From contig JBBHKE010000956.1 in the NCBI GenBank assembly GCA_037447655.1, forward strand, positions 102,079 through 166,078: a stretch of 64,000 nucleotides of DNA. The letters run 5' to 3'. Below, piece after piece: positions 11,373-22,989 of the stretch (its first letter is position 1; the number at the start of each line of letters is the position of its first letter). The translations under genes and the position numbers were made by a program. The notes beneath the pieces are model-generated. The model searched no databases. It was not told the DNA's origin and worked only from the letters and a program-made list of their open reading frames with translations. The stretch is from Zygnema cylindricum. Lineage: Eukaryota > Streptophyta > Zygnematophyceae > Zygnematales > Zygnemataceae.

Positions 11373-14222
11373 TGTGAGATATATACATAGACGGTTAGAC
11401 AGGAAGAGTAAGTTTGTTTCTAGTTGAAGTTATCTTTTATGGTTGTAAGTCGCAATTATAAGCCATGGAATATTATTTGTATGTTTTGTGTCAGTCTTTG
11501 TACCGTTTGAGGAAGAATAACTAACTATCAACCACATTTTATCCAATTTTCAACGTCAATTTTCTTTTCGCTAGTTTTTTTTTTTGTTACTTTCATCATG
11601 ATTTCTTACTTTTCATAAGATAATGTTATATCTTTTGGTTCTTGTGTGCCGCTACACCTGTTTGTGTTCTTCAATTCTTATCGTTTTACAATTCGTTTTC
11701 TTACCTTGTGTTCAAATCTTGGTCAACTACCATATCCTATATATCCAAAATTGCCTTTGCTTATTTAGGTTAAAAACGAAGGTTTAAATGTGAGTAAACA
11801 ATAAAAAAAACGCCATATGTATTCACTCTCTACCATACACCGTAGACCAAAAGTGCAAAAACGGATGGAAGCATCATATTTGGTCACACCACATTATATG
11901 CATATGTTACCTAGAAAAACAAAAAAATAAAATCAACAAGACTTCGTTAGGAAAGAGTGATGGTAAACCATCTAAAATCACTAAGAAAACACATGGAATA
12001 CGCAATACACGTATAATAAAGTGGTACTAGATATATGCCATCGGAATACAAGTATCAATGCATCACGGCGACCACAATCAACAATAAACAATGCTCCTTG
12101 TGCTTAGCTGGGTCATATATTGTCACTCGGCAATACCGAGGTGCAAGAGCCACAACTGGAATAGAGGAAAGGCACGCTTAAATACATCTCCAAAGAAACG
12201 AGAGGCACCATCGGGCACAACTATATCAATCCGGCATAAAGGAATAATATGTGATAAGTAATTACTTCACCACACCCTCCCTTGCAAGGAAGATATAAAT
12301 GTCGCGAACTGAATCGACTCTACCCCGTAGGAGGAACAGTGGAAGTACCATTGAAGCTCAAGAATACTACCGCAGGGGCATGCATGAGTAGAGGAGTTGA
12401 GAGATAAAGAGTGAAAGAATGGACTACCGAAGGACTTAAACCCACCCCATAAAGGAAATCGCGCGCGAGAAGAGTTAAAAGGAAGCCCCTCTCATCTTTG
12501 GGAAGACAAGATCCAGTACCGGCCACAACCTCCTTAAAATTCAGTCTTAGCCAAGTTACTAAAATTCAGTCTTAGCCACGCGTAATTGACTTCGTAATTA
12601 GGGCCAAGAAGACCAGCGCATTTGCTCGAGCAGTGTGAGGAATATAACACGCAACCTTTAAATGAGGGATGATTGGAGCAATAAGAAGAGTAAGAAGTGA
12701 GAGAACAGCGTTGAGGCAATAAGACACCAATTCCCTACATACGCATCACATGCCACTCTTAACGTGGATATCGAGCCTAACCGCGTAGTAGGGATAAAAA
12801 GGTGTATAAGAACACGGGTCGCATGCTTAAGAACCCGATGAAATAATGTAATAAAATTATATAGATTATTTTGACAAAGAACCACCCGATTGTATGAATT
12901 TACCAAAAGTGCAAAACGGCGTTGAAACTATCACACGATGACCAAGAAAAAACATAGAGCACTGCAAAAAAAAAACCAATGACAAGCAAGTAAAACAAGC
13001 GAAAAAAACTTTTAAAGGAAGAACTACAAATGTTGAAATTTAGTAACATTACGAGTTGAAATTGTAACACAACCAAACATTCGAGAAGAGCAACACTAAT
13101 GTAAGCCCCCCATGCTCGGACGAGCTCGTTAAGAGAAGTTGGAAGGCAACAAGGTGCCCAACCTGTGGCGATGAGTATCCCTTTCCCCCTTGATAGGAGT
13201 GACGGCATGTCCCCTCGAGCGCTTCATGGACGTTTCTAGCTTGATTCTCCGCTTACCCTAATCTCATGCAACGATTTTCCACCGTTCACTCTATTTGATA
13301 CGCGTCCTTTTTTTGTATCGCGTGGTGTATCCGAATTTTTAAAATTTTCCTCGAAGACCATACAATTGCGGACCCATATAATTTCCTGGCCATGGTTCCC
13401 ATTTGATGCCCTCGGTCTTCCTTAGGCCGATAACTAAATTATATAATCCAATAGCCAATGAAAGAATGTATCTAAACATCTACTGATAAAAAATGCCAAT
13501 AGTCCATTTCTATTGTAGCAAATGGGCTGTAACAAGTGCACAAATGAAAGAGACAAAAGATAAAGACGTGGAATTGAAGCTTGTTTGTTAACGATAAGAA
13601 CTTCAAAGATAAGTTTTGTTGAAAACAGCAACCTCTAAACAAGGATGTCGAAAAAGTTCACGTGACCACACGATGGTGGTCTTATCCGTGCCCATGTCCT
13701 ATAATATAACTCACGTGTGACCTATGGTTCGAGGTGACGTTGTGTAGGCACTATCCTCTCTACTACGACATACTATATTGCCTCGATGAGACCCGAGGTA
13801 GGTGCAAAAGAGCACCGGACAACGCTTTCTTTTCGCTTGATGACCACTTATTCGGAGCATACATCATAGACCACTCCTTAAATTTACACACAAAGAGGAT
13901 TTATAAATTAATGCACAACAGATGAACCAAATACATATAGCACTAAACAACACTAATGCACATGATATCATCGAATTCCCCTTATACTATCCCAAAGCAA
14001 CACAACTTCATTATCGACCTTTTCTTTTATTTCCGGTTGGTTTTTTTGTTTGGCCGCATCGAGTGATCTTAGTTCGGCTAAAAACACTTGCCAATTTAGT
14101 TCTTTTGGTTGATTTTATTTTTAGAGTTGTTCAACCTTTTTTTAATTTGTAACTCTTGTAGGAAGTTTTGATAGATCGTGAGGCTTTGTCACCCATCCAT
14201 CGGCATACTATTCACGTAAACT
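11373..14222. other. Gene-poor stretch, AT-rich
   Basis: No protein is recognised on either strand. Minus-strand frames of 60-102 codons at 12.3-13.2 kb have no motif. A short direct duplication (AAAATTCAGTCTTAGCCA) occurs at 12535 and 12560. The compositional texture suggests decayed transposon or plain intergenic DNA. Confidence 0.4.
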
Positions 14223-14572
14223 AAAATTGTAAATGTAGATAGATGCGCGAAAGCTGCCGAAATGCTAAAGAATGTGCAATAATCTCAAGCAATGTGCAAA
14301 ATTGTAAGAAATGTCACCTTATTTTTGAGCTATAATCACCCTAGTAAAAGCCTTGCGGGAATTTAAGAAAATATGCACAAATTTGAAACAAATGTGCAAA
14401 AATTGAAAGAAATGCACATTTGTTAAGTATTTCTGAATATCTTTTCGATTTCGACAGATTCCTTGCAAATCTTTGCACATTTTGTTACAATTTTCGCACA
14501 TTGCTTGAGATTGCTACACATTCTTTGACATTTTAACAGTATTCGCACATCTATCTACATTTAGAATTTTAA
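14223..14572. mobile_element. Foldback/MITE-like hairpin element of about 350 bp
   Basis: The left arm (TGTAAATGTAGATAGATGCG ... AAGAATGTGCAATAATCTCA ... AGCAATGTGCAAAATTGTAA) is matched by the complement of 14480-14572. That right arm reads TAAATGTAGATAGATGTGCG ... AAGAATGTGTAGCAATCTCA ... AGCAATGTGCGAAAATTGTAA. Arms are about 90 bp with modest divergence around a 170-bp centre. No coding capacity. Confidence 0.7.
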
Positions 14573-15867
14573 AACTACGGGAGTATTAAGTCGATTGATG
14601 GTTGCTAAATACCCACGGTCTATGGATATTCCTTACGGGCGTTTTTGCAACAAAAAAGACTTAAACAATAAGATTGAACAACTAGAAATATAATAAACCG
14701 AAATAACCGAATTCAAAACTGAAAATGTATTTAACTGAAATAAGATAACTCGATGCGACCAACAAAAACAATTGGAAAATAGTTGGATTTGTATCGTCAA
14801 CCGAACAATTCAAACATGCCAAATAAATCACACGAAGGGAGAAAAATAGAACGATGTGACATGATGATAAATAATTTGACGACACAAACGTGAGAAAAGT
14901 GAATGGAAATCCTGCAAGCGTGGCAATTAAGCCGTATAGACTAATTTGTAAAGCATGTTACAAAGGAAAAAGAGAAACCAAGTAATGAAACTATGACGGT
15001 AAGAAAGTGAAATTTCACGTACGACAATTCTACAAAAAAAATGCAAAAACCGAAAGCACAAAGCAAGCACCAATGGAATTCCCGTACTCTTAAAATTGTG
15101 AATACAAAATTTCACGAAAAATGCTTAAATACCTACGTCTCTATTAGGTTAAAACGAACCAATAGGCGCTAGAAGTTCTATGTTAAAACTACGCCTCTTG
15201 GCTAATAAGCGGTCGAGGTCAACGTTACCCAAGTGACTCAACTGACTCACCTTTTGACCTTTCCGCCATACTTTTTGTTTCATTATTTCTTTTTGTACCA
15301 CATTGTTGTTTTTTTCGATTCACAACTGATGATATTGCGTCCTCATATCATTTGACACATGCACGACAACATTCCCTTGAGGATCTCAATTGGGGTTGAT
15401 CTTGATCAAAAAGGCCATCATGAATAGAAACTTGGTCTGAACAGGAGCATTAAGTGGCTAAATGGCTATTTGTTGGATATTCTCTATAACACCAAATCCA
15501 AAGTTCGATAAATAGGGCTCTTTAAGACCGCATCTCTTGATTCGTGGAATATCGTCCCGCAAAGATCCTAGGCGACCCTCCGAGTCGAAGGAAAGATAAG
15601 AAAGATTGAGTTGAAGGAAAAAATAAAATAATTGGTAGAAAGTTGAAGGAATGATGTAAGATAGAAAGGATATAAACGCCTTTTGCTTTTGTTCCCACGT
15701 TGTGGGATGGTGTACCATTTCAACTTTCTTAATTACTTTTCTCATGTTATGGTTTTAAGGAAAAGATAGGGATTAAAAAAAAGGATGTTTGACCATGAAC
15801 AAATCACACCACTACACAGTAATTGTGTCCCATATCCAAAAACATCGTAGTTTGTTTTCCACTGTTT
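14573..15867. other. Intergenic, no gene seen
   Basis: AT-rich. A 95-codon minus frame at 15458-15745 has no recognisable domain. Confidence 0.4.
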
Positions 15868-16075
15868 TTTAGGATTTTAAGGTTGCTTAAGGATTTTTAG
15901 GAGTATTTTAAGGTTTATTTCAAATTTTCAGGGTTTCTTAGGCTTTTTAGGCTTCAATAATTTTGTAGGGCTTAAGAGTTTTTAGTACTTATTAGGGTTT
16001 TCAGGATTTTAATATTTAGGGGTTTCCGGCGATATAGGTTTTTTTAGGGTTTTTTCAGGGTTTTCAAGGGTATGT
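15868..16075. repeat. Degenerate AGGATTTT/AGGGTTTT minisatellite
   Basis: TTTTAGGATTTTAAGG, TTAGGGTTTTCAGG and TTTTTAGGGTTTTTTCAGGG variants repeat with a period of roughly 10-15 bp. The units resemble degenerate TTTAGGG telomere repeats but never form a clean heptamer array. Confidence 0.55.
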
Positions 16076-16854
16076 CACGCCTCTTGGACTTATGCAAAAA
16101 CAGTTGATTGAGCACAAAATGGACAAAGCTGAAAAATTGGATATCCCATTTATATTTATGTTGTTTAAACTATTTTGTTTTCAAACCATTTCATTACAAT
16201 ATTTGCTCTCAACATCCATTAACAATATTACAAAAACATTTTTTCAAAAAAAATTCATGGACTTTACTCAAAAGCAAAATAATTATCAATAGTAATAAAA
16301 AACAAGTCTCACGAAAAAAACATCGATTGATATATTTATTAAAATGTAGATTGTAAAAGAAAACAAAAAAAAAAAACGAACAACTACACCTAACCGATGG
16401 TATTTTTTTTTTTCACAATACATCCTACATAAAGACTCCGACTCTTTTTATAAAAATGGAGTCTTATTTTTCACAAAACTCTTTTCCTTCTTAGTTCCAA
16501 TTTCCACGATAAAATCTACACTATTTTAGGTGTTGTGAAAATAATTTCACTTTGCTAAAATTATTGAATTCGTGATGCCTCCGAATTTTTAAACACTATT
16601 TTAAGGTAAATAAATATCTAAAACGACAAAAGATTTGTTTTAAGGATCTTTTTGATCGTCATTTTTCTTTTTGATGTCCATCTCTTTTGCCTGATTTCTT
16701 TGATTTTTCCTCCTTTTTTGATTTCCATTTTCATGTCATCAACTCATCATCTGATCTCAACTGATCTCTCGTCTGGCATCCAGCTCCCAACGGATCCCCC
16801 TCCGATCCCATCTAACTGACTGATTCCCCCTCCCCTCCTCCTAACCATGTAATC
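16076..16854. other. Intergenic, no gene seen
   Basis: Very AT-rich sequence downstream of the 17-21 kb minus-strand gene. It may contain that gene's 3' UTR, but no clear polyadenylation signal could be assigned. Confidence 0.4.
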
Positions 16855-16995
16855 GACTCTAAGCTAATCCTCAACATCTCCCTCTCTCTCCCTCTCTCTC
16901 CTCTCCCTCTCTTCTTCCCCTCAACCAAATCAAATATAATCTAATCCTCTACATCTCCCTCTCTCTCCCTCTCCCTCTTCTTCCCCTCAACCAAA
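16855..16995. repeat. CT-rich tract with an internal duplication
   Basis: CTCCCTCTCTCTCCCTCT units flank a repeated ATAATCTAATCCTC...ACATCTCCCTC / CTAATCCTCAACATCTCCCT segment. It lies just 3' of the stop codon of the 1288-codon gene and would be purine-rich in its transcript. Confidence 0.7.
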
Positions 16996-17004
16996 TCCAC
17001 TAAT

Positions 17005-20000
17005 TTAATCCTCAACCTCTGCCCTCAGGCAACAAGAAAACAGTCCTCCCTTTGCCTTCTGTTTTTTCGCACTCGGTCTCCGTGAAGGAGGAGGAGGAAG
17101 AGGGAGAGGTTCGTAATTCCCTTGTTGTTTTACCGAAACTTTCGAAACTCCTTCAGAAACGTTGGGAACCGATTGAGGAGTCACTGAAGTCACAAGTCGA
17201 GGAATTTCCGGTGTATCTTCTTTTCCTTTAGGATTTTCTTCCGGTACATTTACAATTTTAGGAATTTCAGGAGCGTTTTCTTTAATGGGATCCTTTGTGA
17301 CCGATGTCACCTTAGTAGGAATCTCACCTGCAATTGTCGCTTCCTTCTTTATCCCTTCATCTGAAAGAGAGTCGATTGCAGGAGTTTGTTCACTATCGAA
17401 TACATGTGAAGCTTTCTTTGCTGAGGACCCAGTTACGGTTTCAGTTTCAGTCTCAGTTTCAGTTTCAGTTTTGCTTTTAGCTTCAGTTTCAAGGTCATTC
17501 TTACTTTCACTTTCAATCTCAGTTCTGGTTCCAGTTGGGATTTCAGCTCCGGTTCCAGTTTCAGTTAAATTTCCAGATTCGATTCTCCTTAGAGTTTCCA
17601 CTACGGTTTTATTTCCTGTCACAGTTTCGGTCCCGATCTTATTTCCAGTTCCAGTTCCAGTTCCAGTTGCAGTTTTATTTTCAGTCACAGGTTCAGTCCT
17701 TGTTGAAACTAAAATCCTGTCTTTCACAGTTTCCTCTTCGATTTCTTTGTCCTTTAGTGTCGAATCATTTACACCTACTACCTCCAATTCCCGTTCCTCT
17801 TCTGTTTTCTTTTCCGTTTTTTCAGTTTCTTCCGTTTTTTTTGGTGGAAATGTTGTCGATCTTCCCAATTTCGGTGTTCCCACATCTCGAGGATTTAAGA
17901 AACCGGGATGAGCTGATGGGAAAGAAATCAAAATATCGTCGTCTTTTCCAAATTCGTCCTTTTCGTCATTTTTGACAGAAGGAAGACCCAAAGAATCTTT
18001 GAGGTCGATAATACCCGGAGAATCTCCTTCACGTTTCAATTCTTCAAAAAACTTAAAAGAGAGATCAGTCGGAGTTTTTTCACCGTCCGGATCGGTACTT
18101 CTTTCTAAAAAGACTCCCGGTTTTAAATCATTTTCTTCGAGTTCTCCTTGAGAAGCCAGAATTGCTTCTTCAAATTCTGACATCGCTCTCATCATTCTCT
18201 CCTCCTCCTCCTCTCCTTTCCTCGAAAGACAATCGGTTTTCAAAACATTCCCCACATTATTTTCGCTTGAGAAACTTTCGTCTATTTTTTTCCCCGATTC
18301 GTGTGTTTCTGTTTTTTCCGTCGATAAAACAGGCACAATATTTTTCTCGTCTCTTTCTTTTGTCTGTACAATAGGTTCTTCAGGAGATAATAAATTAGGA
18401 GGAGGATCGTTTTTCTTCGAAGGAATAGTTTCCGGAAGAACAGAGGTAACAAAAACTTGTCTACTATTTTCCATTGGCAATAACGGAACAAGTTTTTCAT
18501 GGAGAGGAGTCGAAACTAAAGGACTTATTGCAGTTTCCCCATCTCCCACAATAGGGGTTTTCTCTTGAGAATTTTCTTTTGACAAAATTTCCTCAGGAAA
18601 ACCGGTTTGTTTATTTCTCTCGTCTTTTCTCGTAAAATTCTCATCTGTACCTTCTTTGGTCACATCCTCTCCTTTCACTACCTCTTCAGCCATTACCTCT
18701 ACCCCACTTTCCCCCATTTCCTCTCTCTCTCCTTCTCTCTCTTCTCCTCCACTTTTGCTCAAACCAAAATTATCATCCTTGATTTTTATCTCTTTCTCTG
18801 TTGTCATCGCCTCTGGATTTCCTTCCCTCTCCCCCTCTACCTCTCTGTACTCCTCCACTGGGATCAACTTCCCATCTCCTGCTTCCAATACTCCTCTCTC
18901 CCTCTCCTCCTTCTCCCTCTTCTCAACTAAAGGGGAGATTTTCTCAAGATTCTCCATGAGCCCATCACCTTCAGATTCCTTCAAATTATCGGCTAAAGAA
19001 AGTCTCTCCCTCTCCCTGCTTTCCAATTGAGCATCTCTCTCTACCTCTTCTTTGTCCACCTCCATTTTATCCTCTCTCTCTCCCTCTTTTTTGTCCCACA
19101 CTTCCATTTTATCCTCTCTCTCTCCCTCCTTCAAGTGCCCGTCTTCCATAGACTCAATCACCTTTCCACTTTTTCTTCCCTCTCCTTCCTCAAGATGGTC
19201 AGCCATAGACACGCTTCCCTTGACATTCTCTCCCTCTCCTCCTTCCCCTGAACCCAAATCCCTCTCACTTTTCCCTTCTATGGACCCACTACCATCCTCC
19301 TTGTTGCCCAAAACCTTCCCCTCTCCTCCCACTTTGGTCTCAACCCTATCCCCGAGTTCAATATTTACTTTTGAATCGATATCCATCCTCTCTCCCTCCT
19401 CTTCCTCTACCTTTTTGGAGCAAGGTTTATGTTCAGTGTCTACCACCTCTCCCTCCATCCCTTCCCCTTTAATCACTTCCTCTCTACCTTCCTTACTCGC
19501 ATTTCCACTCGCTACCTCCGTTTTTTCTCCTTCTCCTCCTCTGTTATTCATTTCTGTCAAATTCATTACCTCTCGCTCATCATCCTTCCACCCCTCTCCC
19601 ACTTTTTCTTTCTCTTTCCATTCCTTATCACCATCACTCAAAACCTTAACTTTACCAACATCTCCCTTCTCTCCCATGTCAATGTCTCTCTCACCTCCCC
19701 CATCTCTTTCTTCCCTCTCATCAACCTTACCCAACACTTCGTCTCCCTCTCTCCCTCCGACCCCCATTACCTCTTCTTTTTTTTCCTCCACAACTTCTAC
19801 CTCTACCATACCGACATCCTCGTCTCTCTCCTCTCCTCCCTTGATAGTTACCTCAACCTCTCTCCATTCCCCTCCTTCTCTATCCCTCTTCTGCGTTGAT
19901 TCATCCTTCAAGATCACAATCGACTTGTCTTTTCTTTCACCATCTACCTCTCCTCCCTCTCCCTCTCCTTTACTTATATCCTTTTCTTGGCGTTTTCTCT

Positions 20001-20871
20001 CCATAGAAGTTGCTCCGACCTCTCTCTTCCTTATCTCTTCCTCTTCCTCTTCAAACATCTCATCTGCTGACCCATATCTCTCACTCTCCTCTCTCTCTTC
20101 TCCATTTTGTCTCCCTCTTGCGACTCCCATCGAATCATTTCCCACAACCTCTCTCAACCCTTCTCCCACCATCCCTTCTTTCCCCCTCTCACCTCCCTCT
20201 CCCCTTCCCTCCGCCTCCTTTTTCTCTCTCTCTTCCATCTTCTCCTCCACAAAACCCACCTTCTCTCTTCCTCCAACCACCACACCCTCCTCTATTCCCA
20301 CCCCAAAACGTCCTCCTCCTCCTCCTCCTTCTTCTTCCCGCCCTTCCTCCTCCTTCCACTCTCCCTCTCGCTCTCCCTCCTTCGGCTCTCCCCCTTTCCG
20401 TCTTTTCGCCATACTAACCGCCCCTGCCACTCCAGCTTCTCCCTCCTCTCCCTCCTCTCCCTCCTCTCCCTCCACTCCCTTCACTCCCTCCACTCCCACA
20501 GAACTCCTCCTCCCCCCATTTCCCGTAGTATCTATATCTAAAAACGCCTCGAGGGTCAAAGGAGACCCTCCTTCCTTTTGAAAGAAGAGAGCTCTTTTTA
20601 CGGCCAAGGGTCTTTCCGCAGAAGAGACGACATTTTCCGTTTGGGTTTTAGAGGAGGGAGAGGAGGAGGAAGGAGAAGAGAGGTCCTTTACCCGAGAAAC
20701 TGATTTTGAAGGGACATCGAGGGAGGGAGAGGGAGACGGAGAGGAGACCTCGGGCAAAAGAGAGGCGGAAAATCGCCCTCGATCCTCTCCTGTAAAAGCC
20801 CATAGAGTACTATTAAAATTAGAGGTAAAGTTAGGAACGAAAGAAAAACAAATTAGTGTTATTAACGGCAT
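17005..20871 (-). CDS. Large acidic low-complexity protein, function unknown (1288 aa)
   Basis: A single uninterrupted 1288-codon frame. The N terminus is hydrophobic (MPLITLICFSFVPN) and Ser/Pro-rich by residue 50. Residues of about 100-700 are dominated by Glu, Gly, Lys, Arg, Asp and Val in runs such as EGEEGEEGEEGE. Residues 700-1000 are more complex, with E-x-x-I-L-A-S-Q-G-E-L-E-E-N-D-type helical stretches. A TGTGTGTG/TETETETE repeat follows near 1130, then a proline cluster (PLPLPPPPS), a basic patch and a C-terminal GGLFSCCLRAEVED. The paired cysteines beside basic residues could be a lipidation site (inference). No enzyme domain is recognised. The complex segments and lack of stops argue for a real gene. 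The true start is uncertain, because a MITE begins 12 bp upstream of this ATG. Confidence 0.7.
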   Translation of the reverse strand: MPLITLICFSFVPNFTSNFNSTLWAFTGEDRGRFSASLLPEVSSPSPSPSLDVPSKSVSRVKDLSSPSSSSPSSKTQTENVVSSAERPLAVKRALFFQKEGGSPLTLEAFLDIDTTGNGGRRSSVGVEGVKGVEGEEGEEGEEGEAGVAGAVSMAKRRKGGEPKEGEREGEWKEEEGREEEGGGGGGRFGVGIEEGVVVGGREKVGFVEEKMEEREKKEAEGRGEGGERGKEGMVGEGLREVVGNDSMGVARGRQNGEEREESERYGSADEMFEEEEEEIRKREVGATSMERKRQEKDISKGEGEGGEVDGERKDKSIVILKDESTQKRDREGGEWREVEVTIKGGEERDEDVGMVEVEVVEEKKEEVMGVGGREGDEVLGKVDEREERDGGGERDIDMGEKGDVGKVKVLSDGDKEWKEKEKVGEGWKDDEREVMNLTEMNNRGGEGEKTEVASGNASKEGREEVIKGEGMEGEVVDTEHKPCSKKVEEEEGERMDIDSKVNIELGDRVETKVGGEGKVLGNKEDGSGSIEGKSERDLGSGEGGEGENVKGSVSMADHLEEGEGRKSGKVIESMEDGHLKEGEREDKMEVWDKKEGEREDKMEVDKEEVERDAQLESRERERLSLADNLKESEGDGLMENLEKISPLVEKREKEERERGVLEAGDGKLIPVEEYREVEGEREGNPEAMTTEKEIKIKDDNFGLSKSGGEEREGEREEMGESGVEVMAEEVVKGEDVTKEGTDENFTRKDERNKQTGFPEEILSKENSQEKTPIVGDGETAISPLVSTPLHEKLVPLLPMENSRQVFVTSVLPETIPSKKNDPPPNLLSPEEPIVQTKERDEKNIVPVLSTEKTETHESGKKIDESFSSENNVGNVLKTDCLSRKGEEEEERMMRAMSEFEEAILASQGELEENDLKPGVFLERSTDPDGEKTPTDLSFKFFEELKREGDSPGIIDLKDSLGLPSVKNDEKDEFGKDDDILISFPSAHPGFLNPRDVGTPKLGRSTTFPPKKTEETEKTEKKTEEERELEVVGVNDSTLKDKEIEEETVKDRILVSTRTEPVTENKTATGTGTGTGNKIGTETVTGNKTVVETLRRIESGNLTETGTGAEIPTGTRTEIESESKNDLETEAKSKTETETETETETVTGSSAKKASHVFDSEQTPAIDSLSDEGIKKEATIAGEIPTKVTSVTKDPIKENAPEIPKIVNVPEENPKGKEDTPEIPRLVTSVTPQSVPNVSEGVSKVSVKQQGNYEPLPLPPPPSRRPSAKKQKAKGGLFSCCLRAEVED

Positions 20872-20883
20872 TTTGTGGACTTA

Positions 20884-21646
20884 GGGTGAAGTTCCATCAA
20901 ACGAAAGTGGGGTCGTTTACAGAAATCCAGACCTCTCCATCTTACGCCGTACCACTTATTTTGTCTTTATTAGCAAAACAACATTACAGAGAATCTTGCC
21001 AATATCTCTTGCCAATATTCTCCAAAGGTCTGGCAGGTAACAATAACCGTTGGATATTCATCCGCGAGGCATTCGCTCCAATCGGTTTTGTAATTGATTA
21101 ATTACAGATATCAAAGAGAGAATCGGCGAAAATCGGAGAAAGAATCGGTTTTGTAATTCCAGAAATCGAAGAGAGTCGCGACAGCTGGATAAAAAAGACA
21201 CGGGTCACGATGGACTCCCACCGGAATTCAAAAAATTGCACATGATATGTACCTTCGGACAAAGTGGACGCGAGTCCACCAAAATTCAAACGAAAATCCA
21301 AAAGTTATTTCATAACGCTCTTTCGTCACGCTATTTTTGGCAACACTTTTTCGTCACGCAAAAAAACAGGAACCATAAAAAATGAGCTAGTTTAGAAGAC
21401 AAGGGGTCTGCAAAGAATACAGGAGTTCGGTCATACGATGACTTGGTACGCAAGTACATGGTATGCAAATGACGATTTTAAGTTAAAATTGGTCGATATG
21501 AGAAATCTTTGACGATTTTCAATATCCGATCTTAACTTACGTGGTCCCACTCAAATTAAAACACGTGGTTTACAGGCTCTACGCGATGGACCAAGCCAGT
21601 AATGTTGGCCGTACAATTACACAAACCTCCTGATGGAACTTCACCC
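20884..21646. mobile_element. PIF/Harbinger-type MITE, copy 2 (763 bp, TTA target duplication)
   Basis: Ends are GGGTGAAGTTCCATCA and TGATGGAACTTCACCC, with TTA outside each end (20881-20883 and 21647-21649). It shares internal blocks with the copy at 5884-6550: AACAACATTACAGA, a CGCGATG-containing subterminal block, and CACTCAAAT. It sits between the 1288-codon gene and its upstream region. It must therefore contribute the gene's 5' UTR or promoter, or have split the original 5' end. Confidence 0.8.
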
Positions 21647-21647
21647 T

Positions 21648-21790
21648 TAATTGTTTACCAGGATCAATATTTAAAAAAAAGGAAGCTTAATTATATACCA
21701 AGACCAATATTTTAAAAAAAGGAAGCTTAGATCAATATTTTTAAAAAAGGATATTAATTTTACACCAGGATCAATATTTTAAAACCGGAA
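21648..21790. repeat. About 40-bp minisatellite (GGATCAATATTTTAAAAAAA unit)
   Basis: Units containing ACCAGGATCAATATTT, ACCAAGACCAATATTTT, AGATCAATATTTTT and CACCAGGATCAATATTTT follow each other with AAGGAAGCTTA linkers. It abuts the right end of the MITE. Confidence 0.65.
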
Positions 21791-22594
21791 ACTCGACTAG
21801 ATGAGTACTTCAAAAACAAACGAGTAATGGATATTTAAAAAACGAATACTTAATTACCCATAAAGACGATTAAAAATGAGCTCATCAGATACTTTTTGGA
21901 AACTCTAGTAGAATATGAACGCTCCAGATTTGATCTAGTAAAGGTGCTAAAAACCCTTAAAAAAACAAAAAAAACTCACAACATTTAGTGTGGATACACT
22001 CTTCCTAATTTACAGATTTGTGCTTCAGATTTGTGCTTTGGAGGTGGTTTGGAAAATAGAATTACTAAAAAATAGTGATACAATTCTTTCCATACTATTT
22101 ATTAATAACAGTAATATAATTATTTACATACTACTCACTAATAATAGCAATATAATTCTTTTCGTACCACTTTCTAATAATGGTAGTATAATTTTTTCCA
22201 CACTAATTACTGTTCCGTTGGGAGGATTGTAGGTTTTGTCTAAATGAGTATTTCTGGTGATCTTCATTTAATAAAAAACAAGTTTTAAAAGTCTCAAAAA
22301 TATTATGGTTAAAGAAACGTCAAAAATATCAAAAATAGCTTCAAGTTCGAGACTAAATGTGAAAACTAATTCTTCAAAAGTTTAAAAAGATATCCATTCT
22401 ACAGTTAAAACAGTAAATGAAAACCCGACTAAGAATGTTAAAAAAAAAGTCCTAACACAAACACAAAATATATCTGAATAATTTTTAAAATAGCTTTAAA
22501 ATCGCTGTTGGAATTGCTTTTGGAATAATTTTGAAAACAAATAGCTTTGAAATAGCTTTTGACTAGATACTAATAATGATACGCATAATTATAA
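21791..22594. other. AT-rich intergenic with a short tandem repeat at about 22075-22210
   Basis: At about 22075-22210 three units of the type AATAATAGYAATATAATTCTTT...CATACTA recur with a period near 50 bp. The 80-codon frame across them merely reflects the repeat. No gene is supported. Confidence 0.5.
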
Positions 22595-22912
22595 ATTGTA
22601 ATGGTAATCGTAATTGTTATCGTAATTGTAATCTTAATCATAATCATTTATAATTATAATCAAAATAATCATAATTATAAGTGTAATCGTAATCATAGTC
22701 GAAAACATAATCATTTACAATTGTAATTATCATCGTAGTCGTAATCATAATCATGATCGTAATAGTAATTGTAATCGTAATCATAACCATAATCGTAGTC
22801 ATAATCATTTGTAATCATAATTATAATCATAGCCGTAATCATAATCGAAAACATAATCATTTATAATCATAATCAAAATCGTGATCGTAATCGTAACCAT
22901 AACCTTAAAAGA
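22595..22912. repeat. Degenerate hexanucleotide array (TAATCG/TAATCA)n
   Basis: More than 40 imperfect TAATCR/ATAATY units, broken by TTTATAATTATAATC blocks, lie between the two minus-strand genes. Confidence 0.85.
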
Positions 22913-22989
22913 AGATGATGGGCAGCTTAAAAATAGTCCACTATGACTTTACCCAAAAAAAACAAAATAATGGAAAATACCAGATCACG

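Noticed and set aside
17285-17911. A 208-codon plus-strand ORF with Val-Ser repeats
   Set aside because: Mirror of the Thr-Glu/Thr-Gly repeat region of the minus-strand gene.
19052-20581. A 509-codon plus-strand ORF rich in Ser, Pro and Leu
   Set aside because: It is antisense to the 1288-codon gene. Its Ser/Pro/Leu content is just the complement of the Glu/Gly/Arg-coding purine repeats, and it lacks any complex segment of its own.
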